41,075 nt of DNA from Sphingobacteriia bacterium. Lineage in GTDB: Bacteria > Bacteroidota > Bacteroidia > Bacteroidales > TTA-H9. Both the position numbers and the translations under genes were made by a program. Every line of letters begins with the position of its first letter. Within the stretch, counting starts at the first letter, position 1. The stretch lies in assembly GCA_021286705.1 (NCBI GenBank), contig JAJTBW010000007.1, forward strand, positions 1 to 41,075, written 5' to 3'. The notes beneath the pieces were generated by a model. That model was not told the origin of the DNA and searched no databases. It saw only the letters and a list, made by a program, of their open reading frames with translations. Shown in pieces: positions 9,444 through 18,594 of the stretch.

Positions 9444-11891
9444 ATGCTAAATAAGAACTTAAAGCTATCAATTAGGTATTTACAAAAGAATAGGATCTAT
9501 ACTTTGGTCAATACCTTAGGTTTGTCATTAGGGCTAACAGCAGCAATACTTATAGGGCTCTATCTCAGAAATGAGTTAAGTTTTGATAAGCATGTTCCAG
9601 ATAGAGATCGAATTTACAGGGTCGCTCAGATTTCAAAGTTTGCCGGCACGGAGGAGCGTTCAGCCTCTTGTCCGGCTATAGTTGGAGAGACATTAGCGAA
9701 GACCTATCCTCAATTGATTGAAACACAGACAAGGTTATATAATGACTGGGGTGGAGAGTTTTTTGTTGAGTACTCATCTAATGAAGCCCCATTTAAGAAT
9801 GCCGGGTTCAAGCAGTTTAGAGAGAAGCGGCTCTTTATGGCTGATAGCACATTCTTTGCAGTATTCCCGGTCAAGGCAGTGGTTGGTGATCTTAAAAAGG
9901 CGTTGTCTACACCGTTGTCAATTGTCCTTACGGAATCAACAGCAAAAAGGTATTTTGGAAATGCGAATGCTTTGGGGAAGCAGTTAAGAGTTAATAAATT
10001 CATGAAGTTGACTGTAACAGCAGTGGTTGAGGATTCTCCGGTAACAACACATATGCCCTATGATATGATTGTCTCGTTATCAACGATGGCACGAATGTCA
10101 AGGAATGGCACTTTGCCACAAACATGGGTTTTTAATCCGTTTTATACTTATGTGAAGTTAAAACCGGGTGTTTCAGTAAAAGAGTTAGAGGCTCAGATGC
10201 CGAAGTTTGCTCTGGAACACTATTTCGATGCAGATCCGAAAGCAATTACGCTATTACTTCAACCACTTACATCCATCCACCTGCATTCTAATTTAGATTA
10301 TGAGATTGGGCCAAATAGTAATTGGTTTTATTTGAAATGGTTGGCTTACATTGCCTTGTTTGTAATAATTGTAGCTGCCATTAACTATATGAATTTGAGT
10401 ACGGCAACAGCTGTTCAGCGAGCTAAAGAGATTGCGTTAAAAAAGGTTTTCGGGGCTAATAAGAATTTCTTACGGGCACAGTTCTTAACTGAGGCGCTGA
10501 TCATGGTTCTTGTTGCCACTTTCTTGGCTTTACTGTTCTCTAATCTGATGCTGCCAATCTTGAATAGTCTTGCATCCAGGAGGTTCACTGCGATGGATCT
10601 TACAGACCCGGCATTATTGCTCGTTCTATCAGGGATTGTTCTATTGACCGCTTTATTAGCCGGGAGTTATCCTGCTCTGTTTTTAACGGGCTATGAGCCG
10701 GTTAAGGTACTTAGAGGTTTAACAGGAAGGGGACGTAGCCCGATTATAGTTAGGAAAGTACTTGTTGTTTTTCAGATTTCAGCTTCTTTTGTCTTAATTA
10801 TAATTACAGCAATTTTTATCGGACAGCTCTCTTTTATTCGAAATGCAGATTTAGGCTTTGATTACAAGAATGTTATTCTTATACCGATAAAACAGAGTCC
10901 ATTGGTTAAAACCTTCCCACAGTTTCGAAATACTCTTATAGAGAATACGATGATAGAATCTGTGACAGCAGTAGATGAGATACCCGGGGTGAATCATAAT
11001 AATCATGAGTTTAAGGTTGAAGGGGAGGATCCTAACAAATGGCATTTTTTCCCGGCATTGGTTGTTAGAGACGACTTCATAAATACTCTTAAGATTCAGA
11101 TTGTAAGTGGTAGGGATTTTATTTATAAAGGAAGTACCGATTATGATCAGGCTCTGCTAATCTCAGAAGATTTGGTAAAACAGATGGGATGGACAAATGA
11201 GTCCGCAATTGGGAAGAGCTTTCATAGCTTAAGTGGTCATGAAAAGGTCATCGGGGTGTTTAAGGATTTTCATGTTAAGTCACTTCATCAACCGATAACA
11301 CCTTTGGTATTAAACTTAAAAGAGAACGAGTTTGAAATAAACTACTTCACTCGGTATGTGGTAGTAAGATATAGGGAGGCAGCTTCTTTACCTGTGGTTC
11401 TTAATTTTGTCAAGCAGAAATACATTGAGATGAATGAGGGGCGGCCATTCGAGTATTCTATTCTTTCTGATGAATTACAGAAGCAGTATGCAGCTGAGAA
11501 GAAGACGTCAGAGATTTCTGCGTTACTTTGTCTACTCATGCTTTTAGTTGCCTCAATGGGGTTGATTGGTCTGGTATCTTATGTTGCAGGAGAGCGATCA
11601 CATGAAATAGGTATCCGTAAGGTTCTAGGGGCTTCTGATATTGACATTTTATCAATTATCGGTAAGGAGTTTGCTATACTGACTCTTTTCGCTATTGTTT
11701 TAGGTATTCCTATCGCTGCAACTTTTGCCCATTGGTGGTTGTCGGGTTTCTCGTATGCTATGCCGGTAAATCCTAATGTCTATTTAATTGCAACGGTAAT
11801 TATTGCGTTGATTACTTTTTTAATAACCTTGGTTCATGCAATTTTAATTTCAAGACGTTCACCTCTTGTTTCTATAAGAAATAACTCGTAA
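9444..11891 (+). CDS. FtsX/MacB-type ABC transporter permease
   Basis: An 815-residue inner-membrane permease of the type common in Bacteroidota: an N-terminal TM helix (about 19-43), a large periplasmic MacB_PCD domain, a three-helix FtsX module (about 295-430, containing KEIALKKVFGANK), a second periplasmic domain, and a second FtsX module near 680-800 containing SHEIGIRKVLGAS. The duplicated GA-type coupling motifs contact an ATPase. No ATP-binding subunit is encoded nearby, so the partner must lie elsewhere. Such permeases export peptides, antibiotics or lipoproteins; the cargo here is unknown. It is preceded by a 275-bp intergenic region shared with hflX. Confidence 0.88.
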   Translation: MLNKNLKLSIRYLQKNRIYTLVNTLGLSLGLTAAILIGLYLRNELSFDKHVPDRDRIYRVAQISKFAGTEERSASCPAIVGETLAKTYPQLIETQTRLYNDWGGEFFVEYSSNEAPFKNAGFKQFREKRLFMADSTFFAVFPVKAVVGDLKKALSTPLSIVLTESTAKRYFGNANALGKQLRVNKFMKLTVTAVVEDSPVTTHMPYDMIVSLSTMARMSRNGTLPQTWVFNPFYTYVKLKPGVSVKELEAQMPKFALEHYFDADPKAITLLLQPLTSIHLHSNLDYEIGPNSNWFYLKWLAYIALFVIIVAAINYMNLSTATAVQRAKEIALKKVFGANKNFLRAQFLTEALIMVLVATFLALLFSNLMLPILNSLASRRFTAMDLTDPALLLVLSGIVLLTALLAGSYPALFLTGYEPVKVLRGLTGRGRSPIIVRKVLVVFQISASFVLIIITAIFIGQLSFIRNADLGFDYKNVILIPIKQSPLVKTFPQFRNTLIENTMIESVTAVDEIPGVNHNNHEFKVEGEDPNKWHFFPALVVRDDFINTLKIQIVSGRDFIYKGSTDYDQALLISEDLVKQMGWTNESAIGKSFHSLSGHEKVIGVFKDFHVKSLHQPITPLVLNLKENEFEINYFTRYVVVRYREAASLPVVLNFVKQKYIEMNEGRPFEYSILSDELQKQYAAEKKTSEISALLCLLMLLVASMGLIGLVSYVAGERSHEIGIRKVLGASDIDILSIIGKEFAILTLFAIVLGIPIAATFAHWWLSGFSYAMPVNPNVYLIATVIIALITFLITLVHAILISRRSPLVSIRNNS

Positions 11892-11893
11892 AA

Positions 11894-11921
11894 GGCAACA
11901 GGCAACGGGCAACAGGCAACG
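11894..11921. repeat. Heptamer tandem repeat GGCAACA/GGCAACG
   Basis: Four uninterrupted 7-bp units alternate GGCAACA, GGCAACG, GGCAACA, GGCAACG, starting three bases after the permease stop codon, between two convergent genes. It belongs with the other 7-bp-phased arrays of the window. The function is unknown. Confidence 0.8.
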
Positions 11922-11974
11922 GATTACGTATAAAATTACGATACCAAAAATTAAGCAGGCAGTAGTTACTTCTT

Positions 11975-12688
11975 TTAAACTAGAGGTTGATTTGATAACT
12001 TCCTTTTTAGGTAGTATTCATAAAGCATTATATTTAAAAGAAATAGACCTAAGAAATAGATAAAATCTTCTAATGGGATAGATAGTATTCGGATTGTTGA
12101 AAAGTAAGAATCATTGTAGATAACAACAGGCAGACTTGTAAGCAAACCGTTGACCATAAACTTTGGAATGAGGACGGTTAAATAGCCTACTGCGAAGGCT
12201 AGCCAGAAGTTATTGAAGGAGGGTCTGAAGAGAAGAAAAACAACTATTGCAATCGCACTTAGGCTAACCCATGAGGTATAGAGTTGCGAAAAAGGGAATC
12301 CTCTGAAAGACAAAAATAGAATGATGATTAATAGAGCCAGATACCCAGGGGTTCTATTGTTCGACTTTAATAAATTAGGGAAATAACATTTAAAGACTTC
12401 GTAGACAAAGAGACTACAGTAGGGGATTACGAAAAAAAACAGGATCTCTTCAATTGGTAGCCCAAATATAGATATCCCCAATGTATACTTTTTAGAGAAA
12501 CTCCAAACATTCATGGACGTAAATACTGCATCCCATGCAATGTACAGTATTGCAGGTAGGACAATAGAGAGCCATGAATGTTTGAACTTATTGAAAAAAG
12601 AGACTTTTTTGTCAAAACTAAGAGAAAGAGGGCCTAAAAGACTACCGAGTAGTATAAGGAGATAATATAGGTTTTCGATGGAGATCAT
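11975..12688 (-). CDS. Lycopene cyclase, CarR/CrtYcd membrane type
   Basis: A 237-residue integral membrane protein with about seven hydrophobic helices and two repeats of the lycopene cyclase domain. Each repeat carries the acidic motif expected of this family: PIEE (78-81, in LPIEEILFFF) and PLED (205-208, in IPLEDFIYF). This type fuses the two halves found as CrtYc and CrtYd in actinobacteria and makes beta-rings from lycopene. The open frame reaches back to 12760 inside the phytoene synthase gene, but the start at 12688 gives a normal N-terminus just before the first helix. It is the last gene of the leftward carotenoid operon. Because the locus also encodes CruF, which acts on an open psi end, this enzyme probably cyclises only one end, giving gamma-carotene; that is inference. 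Confidence 0.88.
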   Translation of the reverse strand: MISIENLYYLLILLGSLLGPLSLSFDKKVSFFNKFKHSWLSIVLPAILYIAWDAVFTSMNVWSFSKKYTLGISIFGLPIEEILFFFVIPYCSLFVYEVFKCYFPNLLKSNNRTPGYLALLIIILFLSFRGFPFSQLYTSWVSLSAIAIVVFLLFRPSFNNFWLAFAVGYLTVLIPKFMVNGLLTSLPVVIYNDSYFSTIRILSIPLEDFIYFLGLFLLNIMLYEYYLKRKLSNQPLV

Positions 12689-12731
12689 AGTTAACCGTTT
12701 AGTTTGAATAGTACCTAATTTGCAATTAGTA

Positions 12732-13568
12732 CTATAGCATGTTAACCTGATTTCTTGCAAATGTGTTAAGCATAATGAGAAGCTTTCTGGTATTTGAAAC
12801 CCTATAGCGTTGTTTCAATATATTCTCCGGGGGTGCAGCAACAATTTTTCGTAGTAAGTTTTGATAATACTTATAAGCTAGGTAGACTCCAAATCGCACC
12901 TCCTTTTTAAGACTTTTTAATCCAATTTGAGCCTCTTTGAAATCGAGTGCAATCTCAGCTTCAATCTTTCTTTTTGTTTCAATATCAAAATTGTTGAAAT
13001 CGATGTTCTTAAAATAAATTCTCCCTTTTCCTTCAAAGTCATCAGAAGCATCTCTGAGGAAGTTAACTTTCTGGAAAGCCTCACCTAGTTTTCTTGCGGG
13101 GAGTTTTAATTTCTCATATGATTCAGGGTCATTTGAGTAAAAGACCTTAAGGCACATTAAACCAACGACCTCAGCCGAACCATAGATATAGGTTCTAAGC
13201 ATCTCCTCATCATAGACTTTTTCATTGAGGTCAAGCTTCATGCTATAGAGGAAAGCCTCTATTAAGTCATGGTCAATATTGTAATGGTTGGTAACCCATT
13301 GGAAACTATGCAAAATAGGGTTGGTACTAATTTTACGATCAATAGCCTTCCATGTCTCTTGTTCGAATTCCTCAAAGAGAGTTTTTCTGTCATAGTTGAG
13401 GAAAGTGTCAACGATCTCGTCAGCATACCTCACAAATCCATAGATAGCATAGATGGCTCTTCTATATTCCGGGCTAAGCATTCTAACGCCCAGAGAGAAC
13501 GAAGTGGAGTAGTTTGAGGTTGTTACTCTGCTTATTTCCAGATTATTTTTAAGATATAACTCCATCAT
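12732..13568 (-). CDS. crtB: Phytoene synthase
   Basis: Joins two geranylgeranyl diphosphate molecules to make phytoene, the first committed step to C40 carotenoids. The 278-residue protein has both magnesium-binding aspartate motifs of the trans-prenyl synthase fold: DEIVD (50-54) and DASDD (173-177, in NFLRDASDDFEGKGRIYF). YAIYGFVRYAD before the first motif is typical of CrtB. Its start overlaps the 3' end of the desaturase gene by 20 bp and its stop lies 43 bp before the cyclase start, so the three leftward genes form one operon. No GGPP synthase gene is in the window. Confidence 0.95.
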   Translation of the reverse strand: MMELYLKNNLEISRVTTSNYSTSFSLGVRMLSPEYRRAIYAIYGFVRYADEIVDTFLNYDRKTLFEEFEQETWKAIDRKISTNPILHSFQWVTNHYNIDHDLIEAFLYSMKLDLNEKVYDEEMLRTYIYGSAEVVGLMCLKVFYSNDPESYEKLKLPARKLGEAFQKVNFLRDASDDFEGKGRIYFKNIDFNNFDIETKRKIEAEIALDFKEAQIGLKSLKKEVRFGVYLAYKYYQNLLRKIVAAPPENILKQRYRVSNTRKLLIMLNTFARNQVNML

Positions 13569-15033
13569 ATTTTAAGATCCTTTCTGTTACGAGTTTTGAA
13601 CTAATGACTACCATAGGGAGTCCTGTACCGGGTGTAGTAGAGGCTCCAACATAGAATAGATTAGGGAAGACCTCATCTTGGTTTGAAGGTCTGAAGTAAC
13701 CCACCTGATTTAGGTCATGGGCTAATCCTAAACCGCTTCCCTTATATAGGTTGAACATCTTTTCCCACTGAATAGGAGATAAAACAGTTTTAGAGACGAT
13801 GCTGGAATGGATATCGAAATCGATCCTTTGAGACAGATCAGTAATTATCCCATCGGCTATCTGCTCGGCATCATCCCAATTTGATTTATATCTGAGATCG
13901 GGAACCGGACAAAGGATAAACAGACTCTCATGTCCTTCAGGAGCATAATCAGCATTATGAACTGAAGGAATATTGAGGTAATAGTACGGTTTATCGAGTC
14001 CTATCGAGTTTTTAAATATGCGACTGGCATACTCTTTAAAGTTTCTTCTCAGGAAATAGTTATGATGGTACAGTGAATCCAGTTTTCCTTTAACACCGAG
14101 GTAAATTGTCAAAGGAGCCATTGTCCAGTGTAGGTTATCCAGCTTTTCTTCAGTGTATTTCTCTCTCGAAAACATTTTCCCTCTGAAGGCTGCTGCATCG
14201 GCATTGACTACAAATCGATCGGCTTCCCATTTATTCCCATGTTGGTCAATAAAACCCTTTAATACTGCGTGTTCAGTATAATAGTCGGTTATCTCAACAT
14301 TAAAATGGAAAGTGACGCCTCTTGCTTTAAGTTCATTAACAAGCCCCTCCACTATTTTGTACATCCCTCCTTCAACATTATAGTATCCATCATGTTTAAG
14401 TTCGGTATAAGTCAAGAGTGTAAATACCGCAGGCGTATCAAATGGAGTTGAACCAAGGAAAAAGCCAACCAGTGAAAAAATAACTTTAACCTCAAAACTT
14501 GAGAAGTGCTTGCCAAGTTCATCCCACATATTAGTGACCATACCCGGAGCATGTTTCCATGGTACTTTTGACATACTTAGGAGGTAGTGAACCAGTGAAT
14601 TAAAGTTCTTTTTAATTATAATATTCTCGGTATCATGGAAGATTTTCCCTGTTTTATCAAGGAATTTCTCCATCCTTCTTTTAAAACCCGGTTCAAGCTT
14701 TTCAAACTCAGCCTCGAGTTTATCAAGATTTTTATAAATAAGATATTTCTTCTGGTCGCCCTCGAAATGGACAGCGTATAATGGATCAAGTTCTATGAAA
14801 GAAAAGGGTTTTTTCATGCCCGCATCTTTCATTAACTCGTCGAATTCATAACTCATAGAGAAAAACGTAGGAGCTAAATCCCATTTGAATCCATCTTTTT
14901 CGAGTAAATTTAATCTACCCCCTGGTTTATGGTATTTATCAACCATTTCAATTTGATAACCACGCCTTGATAACCTTAAGGCGGTTGATAAGGCTCCTAA
15001 ACCTGTTCCTATTATCAGTACTTTTTTTGACAT
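13549..15033 (-). CDS. crtI: Phytoene desaturase
   Basis: FAD-dependent CrtI-type desaturase (494 residues) that converts phytoene to lycopene. The N-terminal dinucleotide motif is GTGLGALSTALRLSRRG, followed by the PGGR segment of the family. The C-terminal FAD motif is YVGASTTPGTGLPMVVISS. The dinucleotide motif has L and A at positions where most relatives have I/S and G, a minor departure. It is the first gene of the leftward operon, overlaps crtB by 20 bp, and starts 92 bp from the divergent crtD-like gene. The order crtI-crtB-cyclase provides the core route to a beta-ring carotenoid. Confidence 0.93.
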   Translation of the reverse strand: MSKKVLIIGTGLGALSTALRLSRRGYQIEMVDKYHKPGGRLNLLEKDGFKWDLAPTFFSMSYEFDELMKDAGMKKPFSFIELDPLYAVHFEGDQKKYLIYKNLDKLEAEFEKLEPGFKRRMEKFLDKTGKIFHDTENIIIKKNFNSLVHYLLSMSKVPWKHAPGMVTNMWDELGKHFSSFEVKVIFSLVGFFLGSTPFDTPAVFTLLTYTELKHDGYYNVEGGMYKIVEGLVNELKARGVTFHFNVEITDYYTEHAVLKGFIDQHGNKWEADRFVVNADAAAFRGKMFSREKYTEEKLDNLHWTMAPLTIYLGVKGKLDSLYHHNYFLRRNFKEYASRIFKNSIGLDKPYYYLNIPSVHNADYAPEGHESLFILCPVPDLRYKSNWDDAEQIADGIITDLSQRIDFDIHSSIVSKTVLSPIQWEKMFNLYKGSGLGLAHDLNQVGYFRPSNQDEVFPNLFYVGASTTPGTGLPMVVISSKLVTERILKYDGVIS

Positions 15034-15087
15034 TTGTTTAAGAAAGATGCGTTAAAGATTAAACAAAATTGAGGCAGATTGTTTAAT
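15034..15087. promoter_or_regulatory. Candidate shared operator between the divergent carotenoid operons
   Basis: The 92-bp divergent region holds a perfect 9-bp inverted repeat, ATTAAACAA (15058-15066) and TTGTTTAAT (15079-15087), separated by 12 bp. A third TTGTTTAA half-site is at 15034-15041, next to the crtI start. A plausible but imperfect rightward promoter, TTG (15079-15081), 17 bp, TAAATTTT (15099-15106), overlaps the right arm. A regulator bound here could control both operons. No regulator gene is in the locus. Confidence 0.45.
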
Positions 15088-15125
15088 AGTTATCTAAATA
15101 AATTTTTTTAGCAACAAAAATCGCC

Positions 15126-16586
15126 ATGGCTATAGCAATAATAGGATCTGGAATTTCGGGTTTGGCTGTTGCAATTCGGCTTAGCAGAGCTGGAAAGAGA
15201 GTGTTTGTTTATGAATCAGGGGCAACCTATGGAGGGAAAATGGGTGTTTTTGAAAAAGACGGATATCGATTTGATATGGGCCCCTCCTTGTTTACCTTAC
15301 CGGATCAACTCTCTGATCTTTTAGATGATGATTTGAAGATCGAAACAATAAGACTTAAGACACTAAATAGAAACTTTTTTTCTGATGGAAAGGTTTTTGA
15401 TGCCCCGGCTGATTCAGTTGCATTTGCCGAAGAAGCATCAAAGGCATTTGCGATTGATAAAAGAATTTTAAGGGATTATTTAAAAGAGGCGAAAGCTCTT
15501 TGGGAATTAACCGCTCCGGTGTTTATCTATCGGAGTCTGCATCGGCTAAAAGATCTTATTAAGTGGAGTAACTATCATTATTTGTATAGATGGACTCAAC
15601 TAAAACCATTTACTTCACTTCATCGATACAACCAACGCAGGTTTGGGAATTCCGGGTTGGTCATGTTGTTCGATCGATATGCAACCTATAATGGGAGCAA
15701 TCCTTACTTAACTCCGGCGACACTTCGTGTAATAAGTCATTTAGAAAATAATCTGGGAGCATATTTGCCAGTCCGTGGGATGCGAAGTATTGTTGATGCC
15801 TTATATCAACAAGCAATTCGATTAGGCGTTGAGGTAATTTTTAACGCAAGAGTCTCCAATATCGTCAGAGTGGGAGAACGGTGGGAGTTAACAGTCAATG
15901 ATAGCATCCAAGGGTATGAGAAGGTTATTAATACTATTGATGTCCGAACTTTCTACCGAGAGATCTTCAAAAATAAATCCTTGCTTTTAAAAGAGAGCAA
16001 AAAAGAACTATCGACATCAGCTTTAATCTTTTATTGGGGAATTGACAGGAGGATTGAGAAGTTGGATGTTCATAATGTTTTTTATTCAAGTAATTATCAT
16101 GAGGAGTTCAAGGAATTGAAAAGAGGAACTAAACTCTTTGATGACCCAACGGTTTATGTATATAATAGTTCTGTGGTAATAAAAGAGGACGCTCCCGAAA
16201 ATTGTTCTAATCTGTTCATTATGATAAATGCGCCAACTGATAGAGGTCCAGATTGGGTTTCCTGGGTTAATCAAATACGACCCATAATTTTGAGGAAGCT
16301 AGAGAAAGCACTTGGTGACGAGCTGGAAAAGTGGATTGTATTGGAAAAGGTACTAACTCCAAGAATGATTGAAACTGGGACAGGTAGTTTTGGGGGGGCA
16401 CTCTATGGATCGGCTTCGAATAGAATAGATTCAGCCTTTAAGAGACATCCAAATTTCTTAAAGGGGTATCCGGGACTATATTTTGCTGGAGGGAGTGTCC
16501 ATCCTGGTGGAGGAGTACCGCTCTGTTTAGCTTCTGCGAAAATTGTTGAAATGCTAATAAATGAAGATGAGAAAAATAATGGATAG
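15126..16586 (+). CDS. crtD: CrtD-like carotenoid 3,4-desaturase (CrtI superfamily)
   Basis: A second FAD-dependent carotenoid desaturase (486 residues), divergent from crtI. FAD motifs are visible at both ends: GSGISGLAVAIRLSRAG with YGGKMG downstream, and YFAGGSVHPGGGVPLCLASAK near the C-terminus. CrtD enzymes introduce the 3',4' double bond in 1'-hydroxy carotenoids. The assignment to CrtD and not to a second CrtI rests mainly on context, since cruF, whose product is the CrtD substrate, starts within its last 26 bp. It is the first gene of the rightward operon of six genes. A weak promoter candidate lies at 15079-15106. Confidence 0.82.
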   Translation: MAIAIIGSGISGLAVAIRLSRAGKRVFVYESGATYGGKMGVFEKDGYRFDMGPSLFTLPDQLSDLLDDDLKIETIRLKTLNRNFFSDGKVFDAPADSVAFAEEASKAFAIDKRILRDYLKEAKALWELTAPVFIYRSLHRLKDLIKWSNYHYLYRWTQLKPFTSLHRYNQRRFGNSGLVMLFDRYATYNGSNPYLTPATLRVISHLENNLGAYLPVRGMRSIVDALYQQAIRLGVEVIFNARVSNIVRVGERWELTVNDSIQGYEKVINTIDVRTFYREIFKNKSLLLKESKKELSTSALIFYWGIDRRIEKLDVHNVFYSSNYHEEFKELKRGTKLFDDPTVYVYNSSVVIKEDAPENCSNLFIMINAPTDRGPDWVSWVNQIRPIILRKLEKALGDELEKWIVLEKVLTPRMIETGTGSFGGALYGSASNRIDSAFKRHPNFLKGYPGLYFAGGSVHPGGGVPLCLASAKIVEMLINEDEKNNG

Positions 16587-17220
16587 ATTGCCCGGAGCGA
16601 ATTGGGCGATAGCATTTATAATAATAATTCATCTGGTGGGGGTTGTCGGCTTTGCTTTCAATGAGACGAGGTGGATGTTTCAGAATATGGTTCCTTTTCA
16701 TCTTCTCCTTTGTGTGGTGTTGCTGATTGTTTATATGAAGTCACGAAAGGGGGTATTACTAAAACCTTTGATTGGGATCTTCTTTTTAGGGTTTATTGCC
16801 GAGATGATAGGAGTTAATACCGGGTTACTTTTTGGGAACTATGCCTATGGTTCGTATTTAGGCATTAAGATATATAATACCCCCTTGATGATTGGAGTAT
16901 TATGGGCGATGCTGGGCTATCTTTTCTCTGGTGTGATGCGATCGATATCCCATAAATGGTATTTCATACCTCTGGGGGCATTATTAATGACTTTGTTTGA
17001 TTTGGTAATGGAGCCAGGTGCCGTCAGTATAGGCTTATGGAGATGGGAGGGAGACTATATCCCTATTTTTAATTATGTTACCTGGTTTTTACTCTCAATT
17101 CCAGTTTTTACTATTACCAGAAAGTATGCTGTGGACATGAAGAATCCTTTAACAGTTAGCTTGTTGTTGTCACAAATGGGATTCTTTCTGGCTCTCACTG
17201 TTATTAGTTACCTAAAATAA
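16561..17220 (+). CDS. cruF: Carotenoid 1',2'-hydratase CruF (DUF422 family)
   Basis: A 219-residue membrane protein of the carotenoid-biosynthesis family that includes CruF of Deinococcus and cyanobacteria. These enzymes add water across the 1',2' double bond of the psi end of gamma-carotene-type carotenoids. Family-typical segments include GVNTGLLFGNYAYG, NTPLMIGVLWAMLGY, and FDLVMEPGAVSIGLWRWEG, whose acidic residues are expected to be catalytic. About six TM helices are visible. The start overlaps crtD by 26 bp; in-frame ATGs at 16567 and 16579 are alternatives. Its presence means that at least one end of the carotenoid stays uncyclised and gains a tertiary hydroxyl. Confidence 0.87.
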   Translation: MKMRKIMDRLPGANWAIAFIIIIHLVGVVGFAFNETRWMFQNMVPFHLLLCVVLLIVYMKSRKGVLLKPLIGIFFLGFIAEMIGVNTGLLFGNYAYGSYLGIKIYNTPLMIGVLWAMLGYLFSGVMRSISHKWYFIPLGALLMTLFDLVMEPGAVSIGLWRWEGDYIPIFNYVTWFLLSIPVFTITRKYAVDMKNPLTVSLLLSQMGFFLALTVISYLK

Positions 17221-17227
17221 TCTGATT

Positions 17228-17920
17228 ATGGGAATAATAATTTCACTATTAATAATTGTCCTTTGGATTGGTAATCTCTATTTATCATTATTCTTCTCTT
17301 CTGAGACATTAGTTTCAGGTTGGACATTTATTTTTATCCTTCTTCAGACTTGGTTATCCGTAGGTCTATTCATAGTTGCACATGATGCGATGCATGGTAG
17401 TATCTCACGTATTGCTAGACTTAATGTGATATTAGGGAGTTTCTGTACATTTTTATATGCTGGTTTATGGTTTCCTCATTTAATTAAAAAGCATAAGCTT
17501 CATCATGAAAATCCGGGAACAGAATTAGATCCTGATTACTCTTCTGATCAGAGATTTTTTATTTGGTGGTGGCGTTTTATGAAAGAATATCTAACGATAT
17601 GGCAGCTCGTAATAATGGCCGTAATATTCAATATTGGCTTGCTCTTTTTTAGTGAAGGACAGCTACTTCTCTATTGGGTACTGCCGTTAATTTTATCTAC
17701 TTTTCAACTCTTTTATTTCGGAACCTATCAACCACATAAGCTTCCTCATTTTCCAATAATGGAGCCATATAAAGCACGCACCTATCCTTATCCTAAATTA
17801 GTTGCCTTTATCACCTGTTTCTATTTTGGATATCACTTCGAACACCATTTTAGCCCTAAAACTCCATGGTGGAGATTACCTTCAATAAAGAAGCAATTAA
17901 TGGGTACCAAGCAGGTCTAA
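17228..17920 (+). CDS. crtW: Beta-carotene ketolase (CrtW type)
   Basis: A 230-residue membrane di-iron oxygenase. The histidine boxes are HDAMH (52-56), H89-KL-HH93 (followed by ENPGTELDPDY) and H203-FE-HH207 (followed by FSPKTPWWRLPSIKK). This spacing, with the PWW-LP ending, is that of CrtW 4-ketolases and not of hydroxylases or acyl-lipid desaturases. It would place a 4-keto group on the beta-ring. It starts 7 bp after cruF. No CrtZ-type 3-hydroxylase is in the window, so a keto, non-hydroxylated ring is predicted. A related fatty-acid desaturase remains a less likely alternative. Confidence 0.85.
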   Translation: MGIIISLLIIVLWIGNLYLSLFFSSETLVSGWTFIFILLQTWLSVGLFIVAHDAMHGSISRIARLNVILGSFCTFLYAGLWFPHLIKKHKLHHENPGTELDPDYSSDQRFFIWWWRFMKEYLTIWQLVIMAVIFNIGLLFFSEGQLLLYWVLPLILSTFQLFYFGTYQPHKLPHFPIMEPYKARTYPYPKLVAFITCFYFGYHFEHHFSPKTPWWRLPSIKKQLMGTKQV

Positions 17921-18594
17921 TCAATTTGAAATACTTCAAAGTGAGAAATACTTTAGATTACATTGCATTTGAAAATTTACCAGATATGGATGAGAGAAGA
18001 ATTGATCAGTTTACTTTAAAATGGGTAACAGGATGGTTTAGGCTGCTGGGGTTGTTTCTCTTTAAACGGATTAGACTAGATTATGATGGGGAGGTTCCTA
18101 AAGGGGCTATTCTTTTACTTCAGAATCATTTTAGTTGGTGGGATGGCTATTTTGCCTGGCTTATCAGTAAGAAATTGGGAAAGAGGTTTTATGTTATGAT
18201 GCTTAAGGAGCAGATTAATGCGAGACCTTTTCTGAGTAAGGTTGGGGCTTTTCCTGTCTCGCCCGGAAAACGTTCAATAATTGAATCTTTTAGGCATGCT
18301 TCGAGGTTATTGTCTGATGATAACAACTTGGTTACCATATTCCCAGAAGGGGAGATTAAAAGCATATACAAGCCCCAAATCAAGTTTAAACCCGGAATTT
18401 CGTTATTGAGTGCAAATTATAATTATCAGTACCATATTCTATTCTCTTTTGTATTTGTAGACTATTTCTCTTCACCCAGACCAACTGTAACCATTAGACT
18501 TCATTGGTATGATTCAAATGATTTTTCTGTTGAAGCATTAGAATCTGCTTACAATAATGAATTTGTCGACATGGCTAAAAAGCAAATCCAATGA
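17866..18594 (+). CDS. PlsC-like acyltransferase, probable carotenoid glycoside acyltransferase
   Basis: A glycerolipid-acyltransferase-fold enzyme (242 residues from the first ATG). The catalytic HX4D motif is H88-FSWW-D93, and the acceptor motif FPEGE lies at 159-163. The start is uncertain: ATG 17866 lies 55 bp inside crtW, TTG 17926 follows the crtW stop codon, and ATG 17986 is the next in frame. All keep both motifs. It overlaps the glycosyltransferase gene by 4 bp (ATGA), so the two are translationally coupled. The acyltransferase-glycosyltransferase pair inside a carotenoid operon parallels CruD/CruC of green sulfur bacteria, which acylate and glucosylate chlorobactene. The acceptor here is inferred from context only; ordinary phospholipid synthesis cannot be excluded. 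Confidence 0.8.
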   Translation: MVEITFNKEAINGYQAGLINLKYFKVRNTLDYIAFENLPDMDERRIDQFTLKWVTGWFRLLGLFLFKRIRLDYDGEVPKGAILLLQNHFSWWDGYFAWLISKKLGKRFYVMMLKEQINARPFLSKVGAFPVSPGKRSIIESFRHASRLLSDDNNLVTIFPEGEIKSIYKPQIKFKPGISLLSANYNYQYHILFSFVFVDYFSSPRPTVTIRLHWYDSNDFSVEALESAYNNEFVDMAKKQIQ

